Of a DNA stretch of 64,000 nt, positions 52,712 to 61,603 are shown in pieces. The stretch is from the NCBI RefSeq assembly GCF_008973465.1, contig NZ_WBXN01000004.1, positions 2,892,501 to 2,956,500 on the forward strand. The letters are read 5' to 3'. The notes beneath the pieces are model-generated. The model saw only the letters and a list, made by a program, of their open reading frames with translations. It was not told the DNA's origin and made no database searches. This DNA comes from Streptomyces sp. SS1-1 (GTDB lineage Bacteria; Actinomycetota; Actinomycetes; Streptomycetales; Streptomycetaceae). Made by a program: the position numbers and the translations under genes. Position 1 is the first letter of the stretch. Every line of letters starts with the position of its first letter.

Positions 52712-54208
52712 ATGGCGTCCAGCCTGACGAAGGACTCGGCCCCCACCGGAATCCCCGGTTCCGAAAGCACCTTCTTCGGCCACCCCCGCGGACTGGCCAC
52801 TCTCTTCATGACCGAGATGTGGGAGCGTTTCTCCTACTACGGCATGAGGGCTCTGCTCCCGCTGTACCTCGTCGCTCCGGCCGGCCTCGGCCTCAGTGCC
52901 ACCACGGCCACGGCGATCTACTCGGTCTACCTCTCGCTCGTCTACCTGCTCGCCCTGCCCGGCGGCTGGTTCGCCGACCGCGTACTCGGCCCGCGCAAGA
53001 CGGTGGCCGTGGCCGGTGCCGTCATCATGCTCGGCCACCTGACGCTGGCCCTGCCCTGGTCCGGCAGCTTCTTCGCGGGCCTCGGCCTGGTGGCGATCGG
53101 CTCCGGTCTGCTGAAGGCCAACATCTCGACGATGGTCGGCCACCTCTACAAGGGCCCCGAGGACCCGCGCCGCGACGGTGGATTCACGATCTTCTACATC
53201 GGGATCAACCTGGGCGCCTTCGCCGCCCCGCTGGTCATCGGCACCATCGGTGAGAGCGTCAACTGGCACCTGGGCTTCGCGCTCGCCGCGCTGGGCATGG
53301 CGCTGGGTCTGGCCCAGTTCCTGCTGGGCGGCCGCCACCTGAGCCCGCAGTCGGACGTCGTCCCCACGCCGCTGACCGCCGAGCAGAAGGCCGCGACGCT
53401 GCGCAAGGCGTTCCTCTGGGCCGCCGTGGCCGCGGTGTTCTACGCGATCGTCGGCTTCTCCGGTGTCTACACACTGAACTGGCTGCTGGTCCCGATCACC
53501 ATCGCCGGTCTGATCATCCCCGTCCTGGTCATCGGCCGGATGAAGCGCGACAAGCAGCTCGACCGCGGCGAGCAGTCGAAGCTGACCGCGTACATCTGGT
53601 TCTTCGTCGCCGCCGCCGTGTTCTGGATGATCTACGACCAGGGTGGCTCGACCGTCTCCCTGTTCGCCGAGTCCTCCGCCGACAACTCGGTCTTCGGCTG
53701 GGAGTTCCCGGTCTCCTGGTACCAGTCGGTCAACCCGGTCATGATCATGGCGCTGGCGCCGGTCTTCGCCTGGGCGTGGCTCGCGCTGGCCAAGCGGGGC
53801 AAGGAGCCGAGCACCGCGGTGAAGTTCGCCATGGGCCTGATCCTGGTGGGCGCGTCCTTCTTCCTCTTCCTGGCCCCGCTGTCGATCGCCGACGGCGGCC
53901 ACAAGGCGGCCGCGCTGTGGCTGGCGGCGATCTACTTCGTGCAGACCGTCGGCGAGCTGATGGTGTCCCCGGTCGGCCTGTCGGTCACCACGAAGATGGC
54001 TCCGGCCAAGTACGCCTCCCAGATGATGGGTGTCTGGTTCCTGGCCGTCACCGCGGGTGACGCCACCACCGGTCTGCTCTCCATCGCGGGCGTCGACCTG
54101 AACAAGACGGGCATCGTCACCCTGGAGGCCACGCTCGCCGTGATCGCCGGGTTCGCGGTCTGGATGTACCGCAGGAAGGTCAAGGAGCTCATGGGCAGCG
54201 TCAACTGA
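52712..54208 (+). CDS. POT/PTR-family proton-dependent peptide transporter
   Basis: 498 residues from ATG 52712 with AAGGAA upstream. The POT motif is complete in TEMWERFSYYGMRALLPLYL (ExxERFxYYG, proton-coupling). Further family signatures are GLLKANISTMVGHLY and FTIFYIGINLGAFAAPLVIG. About 14 helices span the protein. It imports di- and tripeptides by proton symport. It carries the longest structured leader of the window, is divergent from a two-component system, and ends at an 18-bp terminator. Ser/Ala-rich at the very N terminus. Confidence 0.95.
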   Translation: MASSLTKDSAPTGIPGSESTFFGHPRGLATLFMTEMWERFSYYGMRALLPLYLVAPAGLGLSATTATAIYSVYLSLVYLLALPGGWFADRVLGPRKTVAVAGAVIMLGHLTLALPWSGSFFAGLGLVAIGSGLLKANISTMVGHLYKGPEDPRRDGGFTIFYIGINLGAFAAPLVIGTIGESVNWHLGFALAALGMALGLAQFLLGGRHLSPQSDVVPTPLTAEQKAATLRKAFLWAAVAAVFYAIVGFSGVYTLNWLLVPITIAGLIIPVLVIGRMKRDKQLDRGEQSKLTAYIWFFVAAAVFWMIYDQGGSTVSLFAESSADNSVFGWEFPVSWYQSVNPVMIMALAPVFAWAWLALAKRGKEPSTAVKFAMGLILVGASFFLFLAPLSIADGGHKAAALWLAAIYFVQTVGELMVSPVGLSVTTKMAPAKYASQMMGVWFLAVTAGDATTGLLSIAGVDLNKTGIVTLEATLAVIAGFAVWMYRRKVKELMGSVN

Positions 54209-54229
54209 CGTCCGTCCCCCGAGTCCGCC

Positions 54230-54268
54230 CGGAGGGCCACCGCACGCATGGCGTGCGGTGGCCCTCCG
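54230..54268 (+). terminator. Strong terminator after the POT gene
   Basis: 18-bp perfect stem (54230-54247 with 54251-54268), 3-base loop, 22 bases past the stop. Confidence 0.95.
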
Positions 54269-54269
54269 G

Positions 54270-54662
54270 CGTTCCCCGGGCCGGTGCGCGGGAGCCCGTC
54301 CGCCTGCTCGCCGCCGGCGGTGGAGGTGCCGCCCGCTCCCCCGCCGCCCGACGCCGTCACGTCGAGGGGAGCGACGGCCCGGGGTCGTCGGTCGGCGTGC
54401 AGGTGGTCGTCGTGCCGAGCGCCTTGATGGTGAGCACGCCCGCGGTGAAGGTGAGCCTGCCGGTCTTCCGGGGTGTGAATGCCCGTCAGGTCGCTGACTC
54501 CGATGGGGGTGTCGGCCGGTATCGCTTCCTGGTCGGCCGGGCCGGTCACGTTCAGGGTGCCGCTGCCGGCGCCGCCGATCCGGAGGTGGCGCTCGGGCTC
54601 ATCGCGCCCTTGCCGAGCTCGACCGGGCCGGACGAGACGCCCTTCTGCCAGACGGCGTATCA
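54270..54662 (-). pseudogene. Frameshifted remnant of a surface protein with an LPxTG-like motif
   Basis: Reading leftward, recognisable pieces lie in two alternating frames: YAVWQKGVSSGPVELGKGAM; then GSGTLNVTGPADQEAIPADT and GVSDLTGIHTP; then RKTGRLTFTAGVLTIKAL and TTTTCTPTDDPGPSL; then LDVTASGGGGAGG and DGLPRTGPGN. Frame changes occur near 54590, 54475 and 54368. Together they resemble the C-terminal half of a family of Streptomyces secreted beta-rich proteins ending in an LPQTG/LPRTGP-type motif. The N terminus, signal peptide and C-terminal membrane anchor are missing, the last being displaced by the POT terminator. No continuous ORF exists. Confidence 0.6.
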
Positions 54663-54779
54663 GATCGCCGGAAGACACGGCGCACGCCGGAGTCGTGGCG
54701 ATGGGGAGGGGATCGGAGGGGGCGGGGCCCCGCAGAGGAACGGCCACGGGAAAACCGATTCTTCCCGCGGCCGGACGGA

Positions 54780-55361
54780 TCAGGACGGTGCGCCCAGCTC
54801 CGCCCACACGGTCTTCCCTGCCTGCCCGGGCGTGCGGACGACGCCCCAGTCCAGGCACAGGCGCTGCACGATGAACATGCCGTGACCGCCGGGGCGGCCC
54901 GCGCGGTGCGGTGTACGGGGGGCGGGCTGACCGGTGCCCTTGTCGGACACCTCGACCCGGATCACCTTGTTGTCGTAGGCGATCAGCAGCTCGTCGGGCC
55001 CCTCGGCGTGCAGGCAGGCGTTGGTGACCAGCTCGGAGACCACCAGCAGGACGTCCTCGGCGGCGGCCCGCCGGTCCGCGGAGGCCGCCGGCAGCCAGCC
55101 CCACGCGTACAGCGCCTGACGGGCGAAGTCACGGGCGAGCGGGACGACACCGCTCTGGTCCGCGAAGTCCAGCGTGCGGACCTGACGCGCCGCGGACGGC
55201 TGCGCGGGCTCCACGGGCGCCAGGGACGCCCCGGAGGCCCCCGCGGCCGGTGAGCCCCCCGTGGGGCCGTCCGGCGCCGGAGCGGCGGCCCCGGACACCC
55301 CGGAAGCGCCGCTGGGCTCTGGGCCGCGGTCGCCCGGCGAGAAAGGCCGGGTGGTGCTCAT
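54780..55361 (-). CDS. prsI: Anti-sigma factor, ATP-binding serine kinase (RsbW/PrsI type)
   Basis: 193 residues from ATG 55361 (GAGGTGAAG upstream). A Pro/Ala/Gly-rich disordered N terminus (about 1-60) is followed by an HATPase_c_2 domain: N box VVSELVTNACLHAEG, G1 EVSDKGTGQPAP, G2 GGHGMFIVQRLCLDWG. Such proteins hold a sigma factor and inactivate their antagonist by phosphorylating it. The gene neighbours match the S. coelicolor sigI partner-switching set (PrsI anti-sigma, ArsI antagonist, SigI), from which I take the symbol; the assignment of partners is inference. It lies 232 bases downstream of the antagonist gene. Confidence 0.85.
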   Translation of the reverse strand: MSTTRPFSPGDRGPEPSGASGVSGAAAPAPDGPTGGSPAAGASGASLAPVEPAQPSAARQVRTLDFADQSGVVPLARDFARQALYAWGWLPAASADRRAAAEDVLLVVSELVTNACLHAEGPDELLIAYDNKVIRVEVSDKGTGQPAPRTPHRAGRPGGHGMFIVQRLCLDWGVVRTPGQAGKTVWAELGAPS

Positions 55362-55593
55362 CAGCGCTTCACCTCACCGATTCACCAGTTCATCGTTCAA
55401 CTCTTCAACGGTCTGTACGTGGAGTCGGTACACCAGTACACGATCCGTGCCGGGTGCGCCGGTCACGGGCCCTCGCCGGTGGCCGACGTCACAGCCGACG
55501 GTTCCAGGATGTCTCCTGCCCGACCCGGGCGGGGGAACACCCCTTCTCTTCGGCCGAATGATGTGACGTCCGTTGCGAAGGCGGCACGAGGGG

Positions 55594-55980
55594 TCAGCCG
55601 GAGCCGGCGGTCCCGTCGGACAGGGCGTCCACGAGGCTGTCGTGGACCGTGAAGACGGCCTCCGCGCCCGTGATCTCGAACACGCGCGCGACGACGGGCT
55701 GCATTCCGGCCAGATGGACCCCGCCACCGGCGGCCTCCGCCTTCAGACGCGCCCCGAGCAGCACGTTCAGCCCTGTCGAGTCGCAGAACTCCAGCCGGGA
55801 ACAGTCGACCACCAGTCGGCTGAAACCCTTCGTGAGGCACTCCTCGAGTGGCTCACGCAACAAGTCTGCGGTGTGGTGGTCCAACTCACCCACCGGGGTC
55901 ACGACGGCGCTGGAGCCCTCTTCGCGAACCTCCACCAGAAGTCGGCCAGACTGTGCGCTGCCGACCGTCCCGCGGTCCAT
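55594..55980 (-). CDS. arsI: Anti-sigma factor antagonist (STAS domain, ArsI type)
   Basis: 128 residues from ATG 55980 (GGGAG 11 bases upstream; a GTG at 55992 is a close alternative). A STAS domain: VVTPVGELDHHTADLLREPL, then the phosphorylatable Ser in LEFCDSTGLNVLLGAR, and AAGGGVHLAGMQPVVARVFEI. Unphosphorylated antagonists bind the anti-sigma and release the sigma factor. It is upstream of prsI on the same strand and divergent from the sigma gene (252 bases between starts). The CDSTGLN motif fits known antagonists. Functional pairing is by context. Confidence 0.88.
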   Translation of the reverse strand: MDRGTVGSAQSGRLLVEVREEGSSAVVTPVGELDHHTADLLREPLEECLTKGFSRLVVDCSRLEFCDSTGLNVLLGARLKAEAAGGGVHLAGMQPVVARVFEITGAEAVFTVHDSLVDALSDGTAGSG

Positions 55981-56231
55981 GCCGTCTCTCACTCCCGACG
56001 TCGTGGCTGCTGACTGACGCTGTCGAACACTACGCCTTCCCTACGCCCTCCAACACCCGAACATCCACCCACAAACGGACATTTCAGAACAGAACGCACT
56101 TGCGGTGGGCTCTGGAAAGCCGATAGGGCTAGTAGAGACACGCAACCGACTCGGCCGGCTTTGGAGGCGCCGCACACCGCAGTGCACGCAAAGGCTTCGG
56201 CAGCCATATGCCGAGAACGATGGAGGACATC

Positions 56232-57182
56232 ATGTCACCCCGGCTCGACGCATCGCATACCCCCGTCGCGACGTCGGCATCCCGACCGGAACATCTGGAT
56301 CCCATCGAGCGCGGCGGCGTATCCGCCGAACTGGCCCTCGGCCAGGACTTCGCTCAGGACTTCGCCCACGACGACGTACTCGCCGGGCTTCCGGAGATCC
56401 CGCCGTACGACGAGGTGGGGCCGGTGGACGCGCGGGCCTTGTCGAAGACCCTCTTCGAGCGGCTGGAGTCGCTGGAGGAAGGCACCCACGACCACGCGTA
56501 CGTCCGCAACACGCTCGTCGAACTCAACCTCGCCCTGGTCAAGTTCGCCGCCTCCCGCTTCCGCTCGCGCAGCGAGCCGATGGAGGACATCATCCAGGTC
56601 GGCACGATCGGCCTGATCAAGGCGATCGACCGTTTCGAGCTCAGCCGCGGAGTGGAGTTCCCCACCTTCGCGATGCCGACCATCATCGGCGAGATCAAGC
56701 GTTTCTTCCGGGACACCTCGTGGTCCGTGCGCGTGCCGCGCCGCCTCCAGGAACTCCGGCTCGACCTGGCCAAGGCCGGCGACGAACTCGCCCAGAAGCT
56801 CGACCGCGCCCCCACGGTGGCCGAGCTCGCCGAGCGTCTCGGCCTCACCCGTGACGAGGTCGTCGAGGGCATGGCCGCGTCGAACGCCTACACCGCCTCC
56901 TCGCTGGACGCCCAGCCCGAGGAGGACGACGCCGAGGGCGCGCTGGCCGACCGGATCGGCTACGAGGACAACGGCATCGAGGGCATCGAGTACGTCGCCT
57001 CCCTCAAGCCGCTCATCGCCGAACTCCCGCCCCGCGACCGCAAGATCCTGTCCCTGCGGTTCGTCGCCGGCATGACCCAGTCGGAGATCGGCGAGGAGCT
57101 CGGCATCTCCCAGATGCATGTCTCGCGTCTGCTGTCGCGCACCCTGGTCCGGCTCAGAAAGGGCCTGACGATCGAGGAGTGA
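56232..57182 (+). CDS. sigI: Stress-type sigma factor of the SigB/SigF family (SigI type)
   Basis: 316 residues from ATG 56232, chosen because GGAGG lies 5 bases upstream; the in-frame ATG 56208 is the alternative (8 residues longer). Region 2: ELNLALVKFAASRF, then MEDIIQVGTIGLIKAIDRFE and FPTFAMPTIIGEIKRFFRD. Region 3: RVPRRLQELRLDLAKA. Region 4: LPPRDRKILSLRFVAGMTQSEIGEELGISQMHVSRLLSRTL. This sporulation/stress sigma subfamily is controlled by partner switching. The divergent antagonist and anti-sigma genes fit that. An acidic N-terminal extension (about 1-60) is unusual in length. Followed by a strong terminator. Confidence 0.93.
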   Translation: MSPRLDASHTPVATSASRPEHLDPIERGGVSAELALGQDFAQDFAHDDVLAGLPEIPPYDEVGPVDARALSKTLFERLESLEEGTHDHAYVRNTLVELNLALVKFAASRFRSRSEPMEDIIQVGTIGLIKAIDRFELSRGVEFPTFAMPTIIGEIKRFFRDTSWSVRVPRRLQELRLDLAKAGDELAQKLDRAPTVAELAERLGLTRDEVVEGMAASNAYTASSLDAQPEEDDAEGALADRIGYEDNGIEGIEYVASLKPLIAELPPRDRKILSLRFVAGMTQSEIGEELGISQMHVSRLLSRTLVRLRKGLTIEE

Positions 57183-57223
57183 CGGGCCGTCGGAGGGCGA
57201 CGACACGCCTCCGGACCCCCGGG

Positions 57224-57273
57224 ACTGTGCCCGGTGCCCCGCCGAAACGGATCGGCCGGGCACCGGGCACAGT
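57224..57273 (+). terminator. Terminator after the sigma gene
   Basis: 16-bp perfect stem (57224-57239 with 57258-57273), with an inner 5-bp helix (57241-57245 with 57252-57256) inside the loop. Confidence 0.9.
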
Positions 57274-57416
57274 GCCGCTGTGGGGGTCCCGTGGCGACTG
57301 CGGGGGTTACCCGCAGAAACCCTTTCCCCAGGGCCTCCCTTCCTCCACTATGAGCCGTCATACCCGCCGGTAGCCCGTGCTCCGCGCGGGTCGCACGGCT
57401 GCGAGGAGGCGGCGGG

Positions 57417-58997
57417 ATGACTGGGGCCGACGGCACAGGCCACGACCGTGAGGACACCGGTCCCCGGCTCCACGCGGACACCTCCGACGCCCGGCTGACC
57501 GAGCTGCTGCGCGGTCAGACGACCACGGCGTACCCCGCCCTCCAGGAGCTGCGCGCCCGCCACCTCCCGCGCGTCCTCGCCTACGCCCGGCTGTGCGCGC
57601 CCGACGACGCCCTGGCCCGTCAACTCGCCGCCGGGGCCGTCACGTCGGCGGCCCGGCGGGTGGCGCGCGGCCTCGACCCCGGCCTGCCCTGGCGGCACCA
57701 CCTCCTGCTCCTCACCGCCCGGACGGCCGGCTCCTGGGCGACCGACGAACGGGCGGCCGGCCTCGACCCCGCCCTGCTCCTCCTGCTGCGCACGACCGGC
57801 CCCGACGGGCCGCTCCCGCCCATGCTCACCGCCTTCCAGACGCTCCCGGACCGCGCCCAGGGCCTGGTCTGGTACGGGATCGTGGAAGGGGAGCCGCCCG
57901 AGCGCACGGCGGCCCTGCTCGGCCTGACCCGCGAGGACGTCGCGTACGGCACCGGCCCGGCGCTGCAGCAGCTCGCCCGCGCCTGTCTGCACACCCGCCT
58001 CGCCGCCTCCGACGACCCCGACTGCCTGGACTTCGGCCGTCTCATCGAGGAGTCCGTACGCCCGGAGAACCCGCGCGACAGCGCCGATCTCCAGGCGCAC
58101 AGGGCGCACTGCCCGCACTGCGCCGCCGCCCACGCCGAGCTGGCGGCGCTGCGGGACACCCCGCGCGCGGCCCTGACCGAGGGGCTGCTGCCCTGGGGCG
58201 GGACGGCGTACACCGGGGCTGTGGCACGGGGCGGGACGGTGTCCGGCCGGGGCACGCGGGTACGGCCCGGCCGGGCGCGGGAGACACGGCCGGACCGCCG
58301 TCAGGTCGTGCTGGTGTCGGCGGCGCTCGGGGTGGCGCTGCTGCCGCTGGTGCTGTTCCTGGTCGCCCAGGCCGGTCCGGACGGCGGGGACCCGGCGGGC
58401 GCGGCGGTGAGCGTGCCGCCGGCGGTGACGAGTGCGGCGGCGACCGGGCCGACCACGTCGTCGACGTCGTCCCCCGCGCCGTCGCCGTCGCCCTCGCGGA
58501 CGTCGAAGTCGCCTTCGCCGTCCCCGAGTTCGTCTCCTCCGAAGTCGTCTCGCCCGAAGCCGTCCCCTTCGAAGCCGGCGGCACGGCCGCCGTCCTCCTC
58601 GTTCGCGCAGGTCGTGAACGCCGGTTCGGGGCTGTGCCTGGACGTGGGCGGTGCCTTCTTCGACGGGACCGACGTGATCACGGCCCGCTGCTCCGGGTCG
58701 CGCACCCAGCGCTGGCGGGTCGACGAGGACCGGGATGTGCTCCAGTCGGCCGCCGACCCCGGCTTCTGCCTGGACAGCCGGGGGGACACGGACCGGGGCG
58801 TCGGGATCTGGGACTGCGACTCGGTCGGGGGCCGCAACGGGCGGAACCTGATGTTCGTCGTGGACGGGGACGGGCTGATCCGCCCCGTCATCGCCTTCGG
58901 GACGGCCCTCACCCCGGACGGCGGTGTGGGCGACGGGCTGTCCCTGGAGCCGGTCGGCACGGGCTCCCGCCAGCGGTGGCGGGCGGGGGCCGCCTGA
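57417..58997 (+). CDS. Sigma-like / zinc-motif / TM / ricin-lectin fusion protein
   Basis: 526 residues from ATG 57417 (GAGGAGG 7 bases upstream). Layout: about 30-110 resembles ECF sigma region 2 (LLRGQTTTAYPALQELRARH). About 138-190 resembles region 4 (FQTLPDRAQGLVWYGIVEGE, then RTAALLGLTREDVAYG). About 229-239 has H-x2-C-x2-C-x3-H (HRAHCPHCAAAH), like a ZAS-type anti-sigma zinc motif. One membrane helix is at 296-317, with a Pro/Ser/Lys linker at 321-395. A ricin-type beta-trefoil follows (about 396-526: NAGSGLCLDVGG, TQRWRVDEDRD, paired Cys). It is therefore predicted to sense outside carbohydrate and act at the membrane. The sigma-like reading is from composition, not a strong match. Confidence 0.8.
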   Translation: MTGADGTGHDREDTGPRLHADTSDARLTELLRGQTTTAYPALQELRARHLPRVLAYARLCAPDDALARQLAAGAVTSAARRVARGLDPGLPWRHHLLLLTARTAGSWATDERAAGLDPALLLLLRTTGPDGPLPPMLTAFQTLPDRAQGLVWYGIVEGEPPERTAALLGLTREDVAYGTGPALQQLARACLHTRLAASDDPDCLDFGRLIEESVRPENPRDSADLQAHRAHCPHCAAAHAELAALRDTPRAALTEGLLPWGGTAYTGAVARGGTVSGRGTRVRPGRARETRPDRRQVVLVSAALGVALLPLVLFLVAQAGPDGGDPAGAAVSVPPAVTSAAATGPTTSSTSSPAPSPSPSRTSKSPSPSPSSSPPKSSRPKPSPSKPAARPPSSSFAQVVNAGSGLCLDVGGAFFDGTDVITARCSGSRTQRWRVDEDRDVLQSAADPGFCLDSRGDTDRGVGIWDCDSVGGRNGRNLMFVVDGDGLIRPVIAFGTALTPDGGVGDGLSLEPVGTGSRQRWRAGAA

Positions 58998-60212
58998 TCA
59001 GGCCACGCGGACGCCGCCCCGCCACACCTCGCGCACCAGGGGCACGCCGGGCCGGTAGGCCAGGTGCACATGGCTCGGGGCGTCGAGCAGCAGCAGGTCG
59101 GCGCGGGCGCCCGGGGTGAGCCGGCCGACGTCGTCGCGGCGCAGGGCCGCCGCGCCGCCCGCCGTGGCCGACCAGAGCGCCTCGTCGGGCGTCATCCCCA
59201 TGTCGCGTACGGCGAGCGCCACGCAGAACGGCACCGACGAGGTGTACGACGAGCCCGGGTTGCAGTCGGTGGACAGCGCCACGGTGACGCCGGCGTCGAG
59301 CAGCCGGCGGGCGTCGGGCCACGGCGCCCGGGTGGAGAACTCGGCGCCGGGCAGCAGGGTGGCGACGGTACGGCTGTGGGCGAGCGCGTCGACGTCGGCG
59401 TCCGTGAGGTGGGTGCAGTGGTCGGCGCTGGCGGCGTCGAGTTCGACGGCCAGCTGGACGCCGGGGCCGTGGGAGAGCTGGTTGGCGTGGATGCGCGGGT
59501 GCAGGCCCCGGGCCTTGCCGGCGGTGAGGATCGCGCGGGCCTGGTCGCCGTCGAAGGCGCCCTTCTCGCAGAACACGTCGATCCAGCGGGCGTACGGGGC
59601 GCAGGCGTCCAGCATCGGGCCGGTGACGAGGTCGACGTAGGCCGCCGGGTCGTCGGCGTGGTCCGGGGAGACGATGTGCGCGCCGAGGTAGGTGACCTCG
59701 TCGGTGTGGGCGGCGGCGATGCGCAGGGCGCGGGCCTCGTCCTCGACGGTCAGGCCGTAGCCGGACTTGGTCTCGAAGGTGGTGGTGCCCTGGCGCAGGG
59801 CCTCGGCGAGGTGCCGGGTGAGGTTGGCCTCCAGCTCGGCGTCGCTCGCGGCGCGGGTGGCGGCGACGGTGGTGCGGATGCCGCCCGCGCTGTACGGCCG
59901 CCCGGACATTCGGGCGTTGAACTCCTCGGTGCGGTCGCCCGCGAAGACGAGGTGCGAGTGGGAGTCGACGAAGCCCGGGATCACCGCCCGGCCACCGGCG
60001 TCGACCCGGTTGTCAGTGGCGGGTGCTTTCCTTTGATCACCGGTCCATACGACGCGGTCGCCCTCGATGGCGACCGCCGCGTCGTGGACCAGTCCGAGGG
60101 GGGACCTGTCCCCGAGAGAGGGGTCGTTGGTGACCAGGGCGGCGATGTTGGTGATGAGTGTGCTGGCGGTGCTCGCCGAGTGGGCGGGGCTGACGGTCGT
60201 CGCGTTGCTCAT
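58998..60212 (-). CDS. hutI: Imidazolonepropionase
   Basis: 404 residues from ATG 60212 with AAGGA 6 bases upstream. Amidohydrolase fold: [18 protein letters not shown] (metal HxH), [57 protein letters not shown]. Hydrolyses 4-imidazolone-5-propionate to N-formimidoyl-glutamate, step 3 of histidine degradation. Last gene of the leftward hut run; 54 bases separate it from the hutF stop. A Ser/Thr/Ala-rich start ([18 protein letters not shown]) is longer than the family norm. Convergent with the lectin fusion gene, stop to stop adjacent. Confidence 0.95.
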   Translation of the reverse strand: MSNATTVSPAHSASTASTLITNIAALVTNDPSLGDRSPLGLVHDAAVAIEGDRVVWTGDQRKAPATDNRVDAGGRAVIPGFVDSHSHLVFAGDRTEEFNARMSGRPYSAGGIRTTVAATRAASDAELEANLTRHLAEALRQGTTTFETKSGYGLTVEDEARALRIAAAHTDEVTYLGAHIVSPDHADDPAAYVDLVTGPMLDACAPYARWIDVFCEKGAFDGDQARAILTAGKARGLHPRIHANQLSHGPGVQLAVELDAASADHCTHLTDADVDALAHSRTVATLLPGAEFSTRAPWPDARRLLDAGVTVALSTDCNPGSSYTSSVPFCVALAVRDMGMTPDEALWSATAGGAAALRRDDVGRLTPGARADLLLLDAPSHVHLAYRPGVPLVREVWRGGVRVA

Positions 60213-60265
60213 GGCGTCCTTGGTTGCCTTCTCGGCGGTGGGGTCGGGGGCGGAGCGGCCCGGGG

Positions 60266-61603
60266 TCATCCGCGCAGGGCTGCCACGGCGTCCGCGAGGG
60301 CTCGCGGCACGTCCGGCACAAGGGTGTGGGTCCCGTCCCGCACGACGTGCCGGCCGGCCACGACCGTATGCGACACGTCCGCTGCCGACGCGGCGAATAC
60401 GGCCGTCTCGGCCCCGAGCCGCGGAAGCGGCCCTGCCGTCCTGACGGAGTCCAGCGCGACGGTCGTGAAGTCGGCGAGCGCACCGGGCTCCAGGGTGCCC
60501 GCTCCGTCCCAGCCGAGGGCGGCGTGGCCGTCGGCGGAGGCGGCCCGCAGCAGGGCGGACGCCGTCCAGTGGCCGCGGGTGCGGGTGCGCAGCCGCTCGT
60601 TGAGCTCCAGGGCGCGGGCCTCTTCGAGCAGGTCGATGACGGCGTGGCTGTCGGAGCCGAGACACAGGGGTGAGCCCTCGTTCTGGAGGGCGGCGGCCGG
60701 TCCGATGCCGTCGGCGAGGTCGCGTTCGGTGGTGGGGCACATGCAGGTGCCGGTGCCGCTGCCGCCGATGAGGGCGATGTCCTCGGGCGTGAGGTGGGTG
60801 TTGTGCACACCGGTGGTGCGCGGGCCGAGGACGCCGTGCAGAGCCAACAGCTGGGTGGGGGTGCAGCCGTGGATCTCGCGGCAGGCCTCGTTCTCGGCGG
60901 TCTGCTCGGACAGATGCACATGGAGGGGGGCGCGCCGCTCCTCGGCCCAGCGGGCGACGGTCGCCAGCTGGTCGGCGGGCACGGCCCGCACGGAGTGGAC
61001 GGCCGCGCCGATCCGCGCGTGATCGTGTTCCTTGAGAAGTGAAGAGCGTTCGGCCCAGGCGTCGGCGTCTCCGTCGGAGAAGCGAAGCTGGTGGGCGGTG
61101 GGCGGGCGGCCGAAGCCGGAGGAGAGGTAGGCGGTGTCGAGGAGGGTGAGCCGGATGCCGGCCTCGTCGGCGGCCGCGATCAGGGCCTCGCCCATCGCGT
61201 TGGGGTCGGCGTAGGGGGTGCCGCCGGGCGCGTGGTGGACGTAGTGGAACTCGCCGACGGCGGTGACGCCGGCGAGCGCCATCTCGGCGTACACCGCGCG
61301 GGCCAGCGCGTGGTAGGTCTCCGGGGTGAGCCGCTCGGCGATGGTGTACATGACCTCGCGCCAGGTCCAGAAGGTGCCGGAGCCGACCTGGACGGTGCCG
61401 CGCAGGGCGCGGTGGAAGGCGTGGCTGTGCGCGTTGGCGAGGCCGGGCAGGGTCAGTCCGCGCAGGACCTCGGCGCCGGGCGGCGGAGCGGGGACGTCGG
61501 TACGGACGGCGGTGAGGCGTCCGTCGGCCACATCGAGGGCGACGCCCGGTTCGACGTGGGTGTCGAGCCAGGCGTGCTCCAGCCAGTACGTCTTCGCTGT
61601 CAC
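60266..61603 (-). CDS. hutF: Formimidoylglutamate deiminase
   Basis: 445 residues from GTG 61603, overlapping the stop of the M20 gene by 4 bases. Amidohydrolase fold with [18 protein letters not shown] (metal HxH), [41 protein letters not shown], and [13 protein letters not shown]. Converts N-formimidoyl-glutamate to N-formyl-glutamate and ammonia, the branch of histidine degradation used where formiminoglutamase is absent. This branch then needs a deformylase; no hutG-like gene is seen here, but an M20 hydrolase gene is directly upstream and coupled. Confidence 0.94.
   Translation of the reverse strand: MTAKTYWLEHAWLDTHVEPGVALDVADGRLTAVRTDVPAPPPGAEVLRGLTLPGLANAHSHAFHRALRGTVQVGSGTFWTWREVMYTIAERLTPETYHALARAVYAEMALAGVTAVGEFHYVHHAPGGTPYADPNAMGEALIAAADEAGIRLTLLDTAYLSSGFGRPPTAHQLRFSDGDADAWAERSSLLKEHDHARIGAAVHSVRAVPADQLATVARWAEERRAPLHVHLSEQTAENEACREIHGCTPTQLLALHGVLGPRTTGVHNTHLTPEDIALIGGSGTGTCMCPTTERDLADGIGPAAALQNEGSPLCLGSDSHAVIDLLEEARALELNERLRTRTRGHWTASALLRAASADGHAALGWDGAGTLEPGALADFTTVALDSVRTAGPLPRLGAETAVFAASAADVSHTVVAGRHVVRDGTHTLVPDVPRALADAVAALRG

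Noticed and set aside
54253..54885. 210-codon plus-strand ORF after the POT terminator
   Set aside because: It lies opposite a recognisable decayed gene and the anti-sigma gene, and its sequence is their shadow.
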